DNA of 64,000 bases from Butyricimonas faecihominis. Its GTDB lineage: Bacteria > Bacteroidota > Bacteroidia > Bacteroidales > Marinifilaceae. The stretch lies in assembly GCF_033096445.1 (NCBI RefSeq), contig NZ_AP028155.1, forward strand, positions 1,989,880 to 2,053,879. The letters are read 5' to 3'. The stretch's first letter is position 1; every line of letters begins with the position of its first letter. This document shows positions 45,245 to 53,460 of the stretch, in pieces. The notes beneath the pieces were generated by a model. The model searched no databases, was not told the origin of the DNA, and was given only the letters and a program-made list of their open reading frames with translations. The position numbers and the translations under genes were made by a program.

Positions 45245-48200
45245 TTAAAATGTAGCTTGTATAGCAAAATTGAACGATCTTGCAAAAGGATAAGCCGTAC
45301 CTCTTTCCGTCTTAATCGACGATAACATAAATACATCATTCATGTAGAATTCTACTCTCAAACGCTCCATGGCGACTTTTTTGATAAAATTATGTTTCCA
45401 GAAATCATACCCTACCCTCAGAGAAGAGAGACTCAATTCATTCCGATCCTGCACGAAACGGGAGGTAGCCTGCGTTTTTTCATCCTTGTACTCCCCCTCC
45501 TCTGCAACCCATTGGTTTCCCAAAGTTTTATACGGTTTCAAGTCACCGGGATTACGCCAACGACCGTCGTACACACGTTTATCCACATTCCCTTTCAACG
45601 AGGCATTCTCTACCTTATCTACCAACGTCTGGTTATACATTTGCGCCCCGTACTGGAAACGGAAAGTCGCATTCAATTCAATCCCCTTATAACTAAACAT
45701 GAACCCGGCTGTTCCTTGGAAATCCGGTAACTTATCTCCACAAACGACCTGATCGGACACCCGGTAAGTGTAAGTTCGGTTCCCCTTCTTATCTAAATAA
45801 ATCTCCTGCCCATTCGTCGGGTCTATCCCTAAAGAACGAACCGCCCAAATTGCATCCAAAGAAACCCCGTCATAATACTTTTGCACCGGTTTGTTATAGA
45901 AAACACTACTTGCAACCTCATCCTGCTTGTCATTATAATTTTGCATAGCTGCCGATACTCCCGTTATCTTATTCTTGTTTCGGGAAATAGCCGTGGTAAT
46001 TGTGAAATAGGCTCGTTCCCGAGGCATATTCCACGGAGTTATACTCAACCGCAGGTCAAATCCTTTATTCTCCACGTCACCCACATTTTCTTTTACCGTT
46101 TTAAAACCCGTGTATGTCGGAATGTCAAAATCCAATAAATTATTTTTTGTCTTTCCGATATAATAATCAAACTTCATACTAAACAAACGTCCGATATTAA
46201 AATCCAAACCCACATTATAATCAAACTTTTCCTTCCACTTCAAATCTTCATTCCGCATCGCCTTCAACTTCGACCCCAGAAATCCCATGTACACCCGTTC
46301 CAAATCATATTCATAAGTAGCCAAAGATGCGTAGGCCTCGCTACTTTGCGCTCCGGTATATCCAACAGAACCTCTCAATTTCAATTGCTGTATTTTAGAG
46401 TCTTTCAACCACACCTCATTATGTATGTTCCACCCCACACCGACACTCCAAAATTGTCCCCAACGGTTATTCTTTCCATATTGGCTGGAAGCACTCGTCC
46501 GGAAAGAACCATCCACAAGAAACCGATCATCATAGGCATAGTTACCGGCAAACAACACAGCAATATCCCGAATTGTGGATTCCCGCCCCGTCGGTTTGGT
46601 ATCCTTCACGTATTGACGGGCAAACATCATATCGTTCATCCGGTCATGCGGGAAACCTTCTGCCTTGTAAATCAACTCCTCGTAATAAGCCTCCGACAAA
46701 GTAAAGCCGGCATTGGCAAACACGTAATGTTTATCTCCAAATTGTTGCGAGAACTGCATATTGACGTCACCGCTCATCCGTTTCTCTTCCCCTTCATTCA
46801 TTTGGTAACTTCCTTTTCGGAACAAATCTTCTCCCGAATAACTTCTGAACTTCAGATGGTTCGCTGGATAGAACTCATCTGCCCGCACTCTTTTTTCCGT
46901 AATTCCAAAACGTCCCGTTACTTTCCATCCCATCACGATCATCCACTCCACGCTGAAATTATTCGTCACGTCAAGATACTTACTTGTTAACTTCGTATTC
47001 AAAGAGGCATTATACAAGGGGTTTGCCTCAAAATTATCCGCCCCGGGAATGATACTGGCATTCTGTACCAAATTTCCCTTTTCATCATACGGGGAAAGAT
47101 AAGGATTCAAAACCGCGTACTCGCTGAAAGCCCCGTAAGGTGAATCATTTGCCACGTTGGATGTAATCGTTAAATTATCTCGGAAATTCAGTCCTTTGTA
47201 ACGATATGAAATAGACACACTACCCTCGTAATTCGTACGGTCGGAACCCTTCATTGTTCCTTGAACGTTATTATAGCTAAACCCGACAATCAAATTCAAC
47301 CGTTCATTTCCCATCTCGAAAGAAATACCATGTTTCGTCCCGACACCATTACGCAATGGTTTTGATAACCAATCCGTATCAATCCCGGAAACCACTGCCG
47401 CCAGTTTTTTATTATAATCCTTTTGCAAATTAAACAAGGTCGAAAGATTTTTATCGTAATACAATCCGGCATCTTTCTCTATCTCCAACTTTTCCGCCGC
47501 ATTCGTCAGGTTGTAAGAAGAAAGATCGGGAGCCTGAATTTCCACGCTTCCGCTATACGAGATTCGCAAAGAAGATTCGGTATTTTTTTTAGTCTCGATT
47601 ACAATCACACCGTTAGCCGCCTTGGAACCATAAATAGCTTTTGCCGAGGCATCCTTCAAAATCGTCAACGACTCCACACGATTCATATCCAAATCGGCAA
47701 TTTTCTGAACAGAGGCCTCGAAACCGTCCAATATAAACAAAGGAGCGTTCGGGTCATTTGCATAACTTCCCTTCAAATCAATATCATCCGATCCTAAATC
47801 AAAAGCAGTTTTACCTCGCAAAGCCATCGTCGGCATCTTATTGGGGTCAGAACCAAATTCTAAATTATCAAAAATCATCAATGACGGGTCCAAATTTTTC
47901 AAACTGGCAAACACGTTCGAGTTACTTACTCGTTTCAAATCCTCCCCTTTCATCGTCAAAGCTGAACCGGTAAAACTTCCCGCTTTCCGTTGAAAAATAC
48001 CATTCACAACGACCTCCTCAACCTCTGTTGCCTCTTCTTCCAACACAATTGAAAGCGGTTTATAATCCTTAATTTTCACTTCTTGAGCCTTCATTCCAAT
48101 AAAAGAGAATTGTAAGGTTACCTCTTTCTCTAGTGGTAATGTTAACTGGAATTTTCCGGCCGTATCAGTCACCACACCCAATTTCGTACCCTTTACCAGC

Positions 48201-48670
48201 ACGGTTACACCCGGAAGTGGCATTTTATCCTTATCCGTCACCTTCCCCTCAATCCTTCTCCCCTTATCATCTTCCGGAGCCGTTTTTACGTTATCCTTGG
48301 CGATTACCAAGAAATTTTCTACCAGCTTACAATGTAAACCACTTCCTTTTAAAGCCTCATTCAAAGCCTCCACGGCATTCACATCCCGTAAAGTCACGGT
48401 AACCCGTTTTACAGTCTTCAACAGTGTATTGTTATACACCACCACGTAACCGGATTGAGCCTCGACCGCCTTGATTACCTCCTCGATCGCGGCATCCTTA
48501 AACAGGATACTCACCTTTTGTTGCGTGTAACTATTTTCAGCATGTAACTGAAATAGTGTCACAAAAATCATTAATAGCTGCAATCGCATAACTTTCCAAA
48601 ATTTGCATGTCACTTTCCCGCACCGGGATGTGCCATCTTTTGATTTTTTTTTCATAGATTTGTGTACCAT
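45245..48670 (-). CDS. SusC/RagA family TonB-dependent transporter with STN domain (locus 3)
   Basis: The 1141-residue product has a signal peptide ending near LHAENS, an STN domain (about 50-125, VSILFKDAAIEEVIKAVEAQ), a CarboxypepD_reg domain (about 140-225, GKVTDKDKMPLPGVTVLVKG), a plug (VVVNGIFQRKAGSFTGSALT; DMNRVESLTILKDASAKAIYGSKAANGVIVIETKK), and a barrel ending FNFAIQATF. It imports ligand with SusD and signals through FecR. The start may be 48670 or 48655. Upstream are two hairpins at 48682-48742. Confidence 0.95.
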   Translation of the reverse strand: MVHKSMKKKSKDGTSRCGKVTCKFWKVMRLQLLMIFVTLFQLHAENSYTQQKVSILFKDAAIEEVIKAVEAQSGYVVVYNNTLLKTVKRVTVTLRDVNAVEALNEALKGSGLHCKLVENFLVIAKDNVKTAPEDDKGRRIEGKVTDKDKMPLPGVTVLVKGTKLGVVTDTAGKFQLTLPLEKEVTLQFSFIGMKAQEVKIKDYKPLSIVLEEEATEVEEVVVNGIFQRKAGSFTGSALTMKGEDLKRVSNSNVFASLKNLDPSLMIFDNLEFGSDPNKMPTMALRGKTAFDLGSDDIDLKGSYANDPNAPLFILDGFEASVQKIADLDMNRVESLTILKDASAKAIYGSKAANGVIVIETKKNTESSLRISYSGSVEIQAPDLSSYNLTNAAEKLEIEKDAGLYYDKNLSTLFNLQKDYNKKLAAVVSGIDTDWLSKPLRNGVGTKHGISFEMGNERLNLIVGFSYNNVQGTMKGSDRTNYEGSVSISYRYKGLNFRDNLTITSNVANDSPYGAFSEYAVLNPYLSPYDEKGNLVQNASIIPGADNFEANPLYNASLNTKLTSKYLDVTNNFSVEWMIVMGWKVTGRFGITEKRVRADEFYPANHLKFRSYSGEDLFRKGSYQMNEGEEKRMSGDVNMQFSQQFGDKHYVFANAGFTLSEAYYEELIYKAEGFPHDRMNDMMFARQYVKDTKPTGRESTIRDIAVLFAGNYAYDDRFLVDGSFRTSASSQYGKNNRWGQFWSVGVGWNIHNEVWLKDSKIQQLKLRGSVGYTGAQSSEAYASLATYEYDLERVYMGFLGSKLKAMRNEDLKWKEKFDYNVGLDFNIGRLFSMKFDYYIGKTKNNLLDFDIPTYTGFKTVKENVGDVENKGFDLRLSITPWNMPRERAYFTITTAISRNKNKITGVSAAMQNYNDKQDEVASSVFYNKPVQKYYDGVSLDAIWAVRSLGIDPTNGQEIYLDKKGNRTYTYRVSDQVVCGDKLPDFQGTAGFMFSYKGIELNATFRFQYGAQMYNQTLVDKVENASLKGNVDKRVYDGRWRNPGDLKPYKTLGNQWVAEEGEYKDEKTQATSRFVQDRNELSLSSLRVGYDFWKHNFIKKVAMERLRVEFYMNDVFMLSSIKTERGTAYPFARSFNFAIQATF

Positions 48671-48681
48671 TAATTATTAAT

Positions 48682-48742
48682 TCTCTCTTGCCGGAGAGAT
48701 TTAGCTAAATAGAAAAGGGGAAGAGGACCAATTCTTCCTCTT
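48682..48742 (-). promoter_or_regulatory. two hairpins in the FecR-SusC gap, locus 3
   Basis: Hairpin one (48721-48742) is a 7-bp stem touching the FecR stop codon and followed on the minus strand by CCCCTTTTCTATTT, so it may terminate. Hairpin two (48682-48699) is a 6-bp stem with loop CGGCAA about 12 bases before the SusC start. The two-hairpin plan matches loci 1 and 2. Confidence 0.55.
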
Positions 48743-49927
48743 TTATTTTTTATATATCATGATTGTTCCATCACCCTGTATATCAAAGTTCAATGATTGC
48801 GTACTCGCCAACAATTCTAACATAAAATCAATTGATTTACTTCGTAGTGCAGCTCCGGAAAAACACACGTCTCGCAAGGATTCATCAGCAAATTTAAAAT
48901 TCACATCATACCAGCGTCCCAACTTCTGAACGATCTCGGATAAGGGCGTGTTGTAAAAATAAAATGTACCGTATCGCCACGAGGTGAAGTATTTCAAGTC
49001 AACGGCCTCCACGGTCACTTTACCCGAAACAATATCATAAGAGGCACACTCGCCCACGTCAACGGCTGCCACCCCATACTCTGTTCTTAAATTGATCTTA
49101 CCACTTTCCAACACGGCCTTGCATTGTCCTTCTCCCGGGTAACAAGATGCGTTAAAAGAGGTTCCCGTAACCTCGATTGTCGCCCCCTCCATGATGACGT
49201 TAAAATGCCTTGCCTCATCCTTTGTCACCTCAAAATAAGCCTCTCCGCTTAAACGTACATCCCGGCTATACTCTCCGAATGTAAGCGGGTACTCTAAGCG
49301 GGTTTCTGAATTTAGCCACACTTTTGTTCCGTCAGATAACACCAACATATACTCGCCTCCCCTCGGAACTTCGATTCGATTGTATGCTAACTCTTTTGGT
49401 TGAGTGGTATTCCCTGTCACACCACTATAATTCAAGGCGTTTATATCCTTTGATAACGTAATTTCCTGTCCTGAATGTTTATCAACGATAACCGAATCAA
49501 TGGTCCGGTTCAAATCAATCACTTGACCATCTGAAAGGTAAAGAATCGCCTTAGGTCCTCCCGGTAGGATCTGTTTAGCTACAGATACAGGAAGTTTTTC
49601 GCCAGCTTGTTGTTTAAACTTGAGAAAATAAAATAACGTGCCACCTAACAACAAAGGTAAAAGAAATACCGCCACATATTTCAAAAGTCGAGAATGCCCC
49701 AATGATCTCTGCCTCGTTCTTTTCAGAATATTTTCCAAAGCATTTTCCTTGTGCAAGGAATCAATCCCCTTCAAAAAGTTTCCCATCCCTGCAATTCCCT
49801 TTATATCCTCGTACATCTGTTCATTATCGGGAGTCTCATTACGCCACTCCTGTAACTTCATCAGCTCTTCCGATGAACACTCGTTCCGCAAGGCTCTCCA
49901 TATAATTTCTTCCCAATTTTGGTTCAT
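48743..49927 (-). CDS. FecR-family anti-sigma factor (locus 3)
   Basis: The 394-residue product has a cytoplasmic N-terminus (about 1-78, LRNECSSEELMKLQEWRNETPDNEQMY), a transmembrane helix at about 84-103, a FecR domain with VPRGGEYMLVLSDGTKVWLNSETRLEYP (about 188-216) and a C-terminal DUF4974 domain (about 320-394). It lies between its sigma gene and SusC. The gap to the sigma gene (192 bases) has a hairpin at 50046-50064 and an 11-bp inverted repeat whose arms are 49938-49948 and 50073-50083. Confidence 0.94.
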   Translation of the reverse strand: MNQNWEEIIWRALRNECSSEELMKLQEWRNETPDNEQMYEDIKGIAGMGNFLKGIDSLHKENALENILKRTRQRSLGHSRLLKYVAVFLLPLLLGGTLFYFLKFKQQAGEKLPVSVAKQILPGGPKAILYLSDGQVIDLNRTIDSVIVDKHSGQEITLSKDINALNYSGVTGNTTQPKELAYNRIEVPRGGEYMLVLSDGTKVWLNSETRLEYPLTFGEYSRDVRLSGEAYFEVTKDEARHFNVIMEGATIEVTGTSFNASCYPGEGQCKAVLESGKINLRTEYGVAAVDVGECASYDIVSGKVTVEAVDLKYFTSWRYGTFYFYNTPLSEIVQKLGRWYDVNFKFADESLRDVCFSGAALRSKSIDFMLELLASTQSLNFDIQGDGTIMIYKK

Positions 49928-50045
49928 ATAAAATCTAAATAAACGATCAATTATTGAGAAAGAAACGTAGGGAAAAAGACTTTTTTACAATTAATTGATT
50001 ACGAGCGTGAAAAGATATTTGGATTGTTAAACAACAGTATTCTAT

Positions 50046-50064
50046 ATAGCTAATTTTTAGCTAT
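50046..50064. promoter_or_regulatory. 8-bp hairpin between sigma and FecR genes, locus 3
   Basis: ATAGCTAA-TTT-TTAGCTAT is perfect. It lies inside a wider 11-bp inverted repeat (49938-49948 with 50073-50083). Its role is unknown; it may fold the sigma-FecR intergenic mRNA. Confidence 0.45.
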
Positions 50065-50119
50065 TATTAAAGGATCGTTTATTAATACAACGAAAAAAAC
50101 GAAAAATGGGTGAAAAGAA

Positions 50120-50665
50120 TTAGTAAGAAAATACAAAAAAAGTAAGAAATAACTCGAAATCCTCTCTGTTCAAATTCTCCCTTAACAACTTCAAAGCCCT
50201 CGCCAGTTGGGTCTTAACAGTATTAACAGAGACTTGCATTTCCTCTGCCACATCCTTGTATTTTTTTTCATTGAAACAGATCGCAACAAGTACTTGCTGA
50301 CACTTAACAGGCAAATTTTTAACGGCTTTCATCAACAAATCAATCTTGGAATCATCTTCTGATTCCGGCTGAAAATAATAGACCAGTTGATCTGTCATTA
50401 CTTCCACATCCACAACGCTTTTGGGTTTCTCCCGGACACGATCCACACACATGTTTCGTGTCATCCGATACAATAAAGGCCGGGCATTTTCCGTGGTCAA
50501 ACGATCTCGATACATTTCCCAAAAACGTACAAACGCCTCCTGCACTATATCCTCCGCCTCCAAAAAATCCTCGGTAAACTTTACGGCGTACAAACACAGA
50601 GCCTCGTAATTCTTATCGAAAACCATCGTGAAAGTCTTTTCTTTATCCTGTTCAACAAAAGCCAT
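50120..50665 (-). CDS. ECF-type RNA polymerase sigma factor (locus 3)
   Basis: The 181-residue product has region 2 (FDKNYEALCLYAVKFTEDFLEAEDIVQEAFVRFWEMYRDRL) and region 4 (LPVKCQQVLVAICFNEKKYKDVAEEMQVSVNTVKTQLARALKLL). It is the first gene of locus 3 and would recruit RNA polymerase to the SusC promoter once FecR is relieved. A 15-bp perfect inverted repeat (50669-50707) lies directly before the ATG. Confidence 0.93.
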   Translation of the reverse strand: MAFVEQDKEKTFTMVFDKNYEALCLYAVKFTEDFLEAEDIVQEAFVRFWEMYRDRLTTENARPLLYRMTRNMCVDRVREKPKSVVDVEVMTDQLVYYFQPESEDDSKIDLLMKAVKNLPVKCQQVLVAICFNEKKYKDVAEEMQVSVNTVKTQLARALKLLRENLNREDFELFLTFFVFSY

Positions 50666-50668
50666 AAC

Positions 50669-50707
50669 TTTATACTTTTACACACATTACCCGTGTAAAA
50701 GTATAAA
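50669..50707. promoter_or_regulatory. 15-bp perfect inverted repeat before the locus 3 sigma gene
   Basis: Arms 50669-50683 and 50693-50707 are exact inverted repeats with a 9-base centre, ending four bases before the ATG. As RNA it would sequester the ribosome site; as DNA it could bind a dimeric repressor. The sigma genes of loci 1 and 2 lack it, and no clear -7 box was found here. Confidence 0.6.
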
Positions 50708-50875
50708 ATGATTTTCAAAAACCAAATAAATTAATATCCATAGGAGTAACACATATAAACAACACAATTACCACCTATGTTCTCTAACACAGATCAGTTG
50801 TTGATATTTAATATCACTTTATATGTTTTATTCTGTTCAAAATCAAAAGTATAGATCAATAAAAAATTCTTACCA

Positions 50876-51541
50876 TCACCTATTTCTTATATCCTTTTTA
50901 GGAAATGGAAACGCTTCGAAAGTTTTATCTTGAATTTGGGTCATCTCAATCAATCTCTTTTCGATCGACCTCCAATCATATTCTCCATTCACCATGACAA
51001 TATCCTCCTCAAAATCAATATCATCAAAATAGGTAATAGCCTTAAAAGGTCTTATGACATTTGAATTTGGAAATTTACGTTCATACATTTTCAACATTGA
51101 ACTGAAAGGGAAACGAGTAGAGAGGAAAGCGATATCAATAAAATCCTTTAATCGTGATCCATTGTCTGCAATAGCAGAAAGCTTCATGGCAATAACGTCT
51201 TCCATACTATACAACCTTATACCGGATTCAATGTATGGATTCTCAAGATAGTCATAAGAATGGGTAATACAATCTATTTTTACGCCATCAATCGTACCCT
51301 TCAGAGTATTTTTTGCCATGAAATCTGTACGAAATCCATATTCCTCTTTCAAGAATAGTTCCAATCGAACTGCATCAAATGATTCCGGAGTGAAAAGATC
51401 TAAATCCAAACTCAGTCTATGTCCTAAATATAGAGATAAAGAGGTTCCTCCTGCCAAGTTAAAACCAACCATCATTCTTTCTGCCTCCAACTTTTTCAGG
51501 AGTTCAAGAGTCGATCTCGCAACAGTTTCCGTGTATAACAT
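50876..51541 (-). CDS. AbiEii/AbiGii-type nucleotidyltransferase toxin
   Basis: The 221-residue product has GGTSLSLYLGHRLSLDLDLF at about 31-50: the Gly-Gly-Thr-Ser nucleotide-binding turn and the DLD metal-binding pair of the polymerase-beta-like AbiEii family. It also has SMEDVIAMKLSAIADNGSRLKDFIDIAFL at about 115-142, where the conserved Lys, Arg and Asp residues sit. AbiEii toxins block growth by transferring nucleotides, and the system acts in phage resistance and plasmid maintenance. The gene start overlaps the upstream partner by 46 bases. It stands alone between the SusC locus and the Tat operon. Confidence 0.88.
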   Translation of the reverse strand: MLYTETVARSTLELLKKLEAERMMVGFNLAGGTSLSLYLGHRLSLDLDLFTPESFDAVRLELFLKEEYGFRTDFMAKNTLKGTIDGVKIDCITHSYDYLENPYIESGIRLYSMEDVIAMKLSAIADNGSRLKDFIDIAFLSTRFPFSSMLKMYERKFPNSNVIRPFKAITYFDDIDFEEDIVMVNGEYDWRSIEKRLIEMTQIQDKTFEAFPFPKKDIRNR

Positions 51542-51822
51542 TTCAATTCTTCTTTTTTCAAATTAAAGACAACACAAACGAAATTCATATCTCGTGGAGA
51601 CAAGCTCGGAACCTCCTTTATGATTTCCCTAAATCCTTCTATTCCCCCGTATAATTTGAATGCTGCATAAAAATCCTTCAGCCACCCTCTTTCGATGACA
51701 CGCTGAACCACAATCTTTCTTGATTTCCACCAGTCAAAACAGGATAAATCATATTCCCAAAGTAAAGATGGAGAAATTGAAACTTCGCCCGTATATGTCT
51801 TATATTCATCAAATATAGTCAT
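51496..51822 (-). CDS. short partner (likely antitoxin, DUF6922-like) of the AbiEii toxin
   Basis: The 108-residue protein has LLWEYDLSCFDWWKSRKIVVQRVIERGWLKDFYAAFKLYGG at about 19-60 and LSPRDMNFVCVVFNLKKEELKCY at about 75-97. This looks like the DUF6922-type small proteins that pair with AbiEii toxins in Bacteroidetes (recognised from memory, not checked). It lacks the winged-helix plus C-terminal region of classical AbiEi and would be the labile antitoxin and autorepressor. It overlaps the toxin gene by 46 bases, and a -7 box is at 51847-51854. Confidence 0.75.
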   Translation of the reverse strand: MTIFDEYKTYTGEVSISPSLLWEYDLSCFDWWKSRKIVVQRVIERGWLKDFYAAFKLYGGIEGFREIIKEVPSLSPRDMNFVCVVFNLKKEELKCYTRKLLRDRLLNS

Positions 51823-51846
51823 TTATCATTCATTTTTAATGATATA

Positions 51847-51854
51847 CAAATTTA
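51847..51854 (-). promoter_or_regulatory. -7 box (TAAATTTG) of the toxin/antitoxin pair
   Basis: The complement is TAAATTTG, 25 bases before the ATG at 51822. Confidence 0.6.
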
Positions 51855-51949
51855 CTACATTTCATTGGGACATACAATTTTTCAGGTATCTTTTATCAGC
51901 CTCGTTCTTCAGGAAATCATCTTTTAAGACAAAATAATACTTTTCATAT

Positions 51950-52738
51950 TTACCGAACAGCACGTTTCACAATCCAAATACTCACCTCGTACAACAACCA
52001 CATCGGCAACGCCACCAATGACAACGTGAATATATCTGATGTCGGGGTTATAACGGCAGCCACGATAAGAATAATTACCACGGCATGACGTCGATAGCGT
52101 TTCATAAAATCGGCAGAGATAAATCCCAGCTTGGCAAATAACCACGAAAGTATAGGTATCTCGAAGACGATTCCCATGGCAAGACTCATCAAAATCAAGG
52201 TACTGATATACGATTGCAACGCGATCATATTCTCCACGTCACTACTCACCTGATAAGTTCCCAAGAAACGAAAAGTTAACGGAAAGATAAGAAAATAGCT
52301 AAGCAGGACACCCAGCATAAACATGACATACCCGCTCCCCACCACTCTCACGACATACTTACGCTCGTTAGAGTAGAGAGCCGGGGACACGAAACGGAAT
52401 AATTGGTACAAAATATAAGGGGATGCACATAAAATCCCCACACACATCGCCACTTTCATGTGGATCAAAAACTGTTCCGCCAACCCGGTATTGATCAATT
52501 TCACGAAAAAGTCCGGGGATTCGGCACCCGTCACCCATCCACTAAGCGAAAATAAAAGCCGGTAAGTAATAAAATCTGCCTCTTTGGGCGCTAATATAAC
52601 AGCAAACAACTCATCTTTGAAAAAGAACGCTACAACACCAAAAGCCACGGTCACGATGGCAATCTTCACCAACGAGGCCCGCAGCACGTCCAGGTGTTCC
52701 CAAAAACTCTGATTCTCAGACTTACCGACTTGTTCCAT
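51950..52738 (-). CDS. tatC: Sec-independent protein translocase TatC
   Basis: The 262-residue product has the N-terminal SFWEHLDVLRASLVK (the HLxELR region), six hydrophobic helices, FRFVSPALYSNERKY and the conserved GIVFEIPILSWLF before helix 5, all TatC hallmarks. TatC binds the twin-arginine signal and, with TatA, moves folded proteins across the inner membrane. It is the last gene of the eight-gene operon, one base after tatA. No tatB is present, as is usual in two-component Tat systems. Confidence 0.95.
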   Translation of the reverse strand: MEQVGKSENQSFWEHLDVLRASLVKIAIVTVAFGVVAFFFKDELFAVILAPKEADFITYRLLFSLSGWVTGAESPDFFVKLINTGLAEQFLIHMKVAMCVGILCASPYILYQLFRFVSPALYSNERKYVVRVVGSGYVMFMLGVLLSYFLIFPLTFRFLGTYQVSSDVENMIALQSYISTLILMSLAMGIVFEIPILSWLFAKLGFISADFMKRYRRHAVVIILIVAAVITPTSDIFTLSLVALPMWLLYEVSIWIVKRAVR

Positions 52739-52739
52739 A

Positions 52740-52931
52740 CTACTCTTTTTTCTCTTCTGAAGTAATTTCTTTCTCCACCCCGTTCATTCCTTCTTTGAAA
52801 GAATGTATGCCCTTGCCAATTCCTCTCATCAATTCAGGAATCTTCTTGCCACCGAATAACAGTAACACGACTAACACGATAAGCAGCACTTCCGGCATAC
52901 CGACACTGCCAATAAATAATGAATTCATCAT
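52740..52931 (-). CDS. tatA: Sec-independent protein translocase TatA
   Basis: The 63-residue product has a short N-terminus, one membrane helix (PEVLLIVLVVLLLFG, about 13-27), then the FGGKKIPELMRGIGKGIHSFKEGM amphipathic helix and a charged tail. This is the TatA layout with the conserved Phe-Gly turn. It forms the pore with TatC. The stop codon is followed by the tatC ATG after one base, and the start follows the S-component gene by three bases. Confidence 0.94.
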   Translation of the reverse strand: MMNSLFIGSVGMPEVLLIVLVVLLLFGGKKIPELMRGIGKGIHSFKEGMNGVEKEITSEEKKE

Positions 52932-52934
52932 ACT

Positions 52935-53447
52935 CTATTTACGAATTATATGGTTAATAAATAGCCAACCACCCAAAACCTGCATCAACATTCCGGGTAA
53001 CCCGATACGAAAATCCTGTAAGGCAACATAAAAACTACCTTCCAGCATCCACTCGCCTAACGTTCCCACGATCTGGTAAAAAAGTACCACTCCCACGAGT
53101 AATACCAAAGAGGCCTTCCGAAAACGGGTTGCCGCATACCCGGCAGCCACGGCCAATAACACCGATTTCAGCAACACGGCAGGCAACACGGCCACCGCGG
53201 GCATCCCGAAAAGAGCCGAATTTACCAACGGAGAAACGAGTGCCGTCAATAAACCCACCTTCCAACCGTATTTATAAGCCCCCACGAGGGTAAAGAAATA
53301 AATCGGTAACCAGCGAATACCACCCTGCGGAACCAGGTGACACAACTGCGGCAGGATCATATTACCCGCCACGAATAAAGTCACGGCCCAATAGGTCCTC
53401 AACTGATTATATTCCAATGAATAAAGTTTTACTATTGTCGTTCTCAT
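52935..53447 (-). CDS. ECF transporter S-component family membrane protein
   Basis: The 170-residue product has about six hydrophobic helices (WAVTLFVAGNMILPQLCHLVP, GGIRWLPIYFFTLVGAYKYGW, AVAVLPAVLLKSVLLAVAAGY, VLLVGVVLFYQIVG). This matches the S-component group that captures vitamins or metals for ECF-type ATP-driven importers. No ATPase or T component is next to it, so it would share a general ECF module encoded elsewhere or act alone. Its place in this operon beside a TonB receptor suggests an inner-membrane step for the same ligand. Confidence 0.8.
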   Translation of the reverse strand: MRTTIVKLYSLEYNQLRTYWAVTLFVAGNMILPQLCHLVPQGGIRWLPIYFFTLVGAYKYGWKVGLLTALVSPLVNSALFGMPAVAVLPAVLLKSVLLAVAAGYAATRFRKASLVLLVGVVLFYQIVGTLGEWMLEGSFYVALQDFRIGLPGMLMQVLGGWLFINHIIRK

Positions 53448-53460
53448 ACTCTTATATTCT

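Noticed and set aside
17983-50665. Classical polysaccharide utilisation loci
   Set aside because: SusC and SusD are present, but no carbohydrate-active enzyme was found in any of the three loci.
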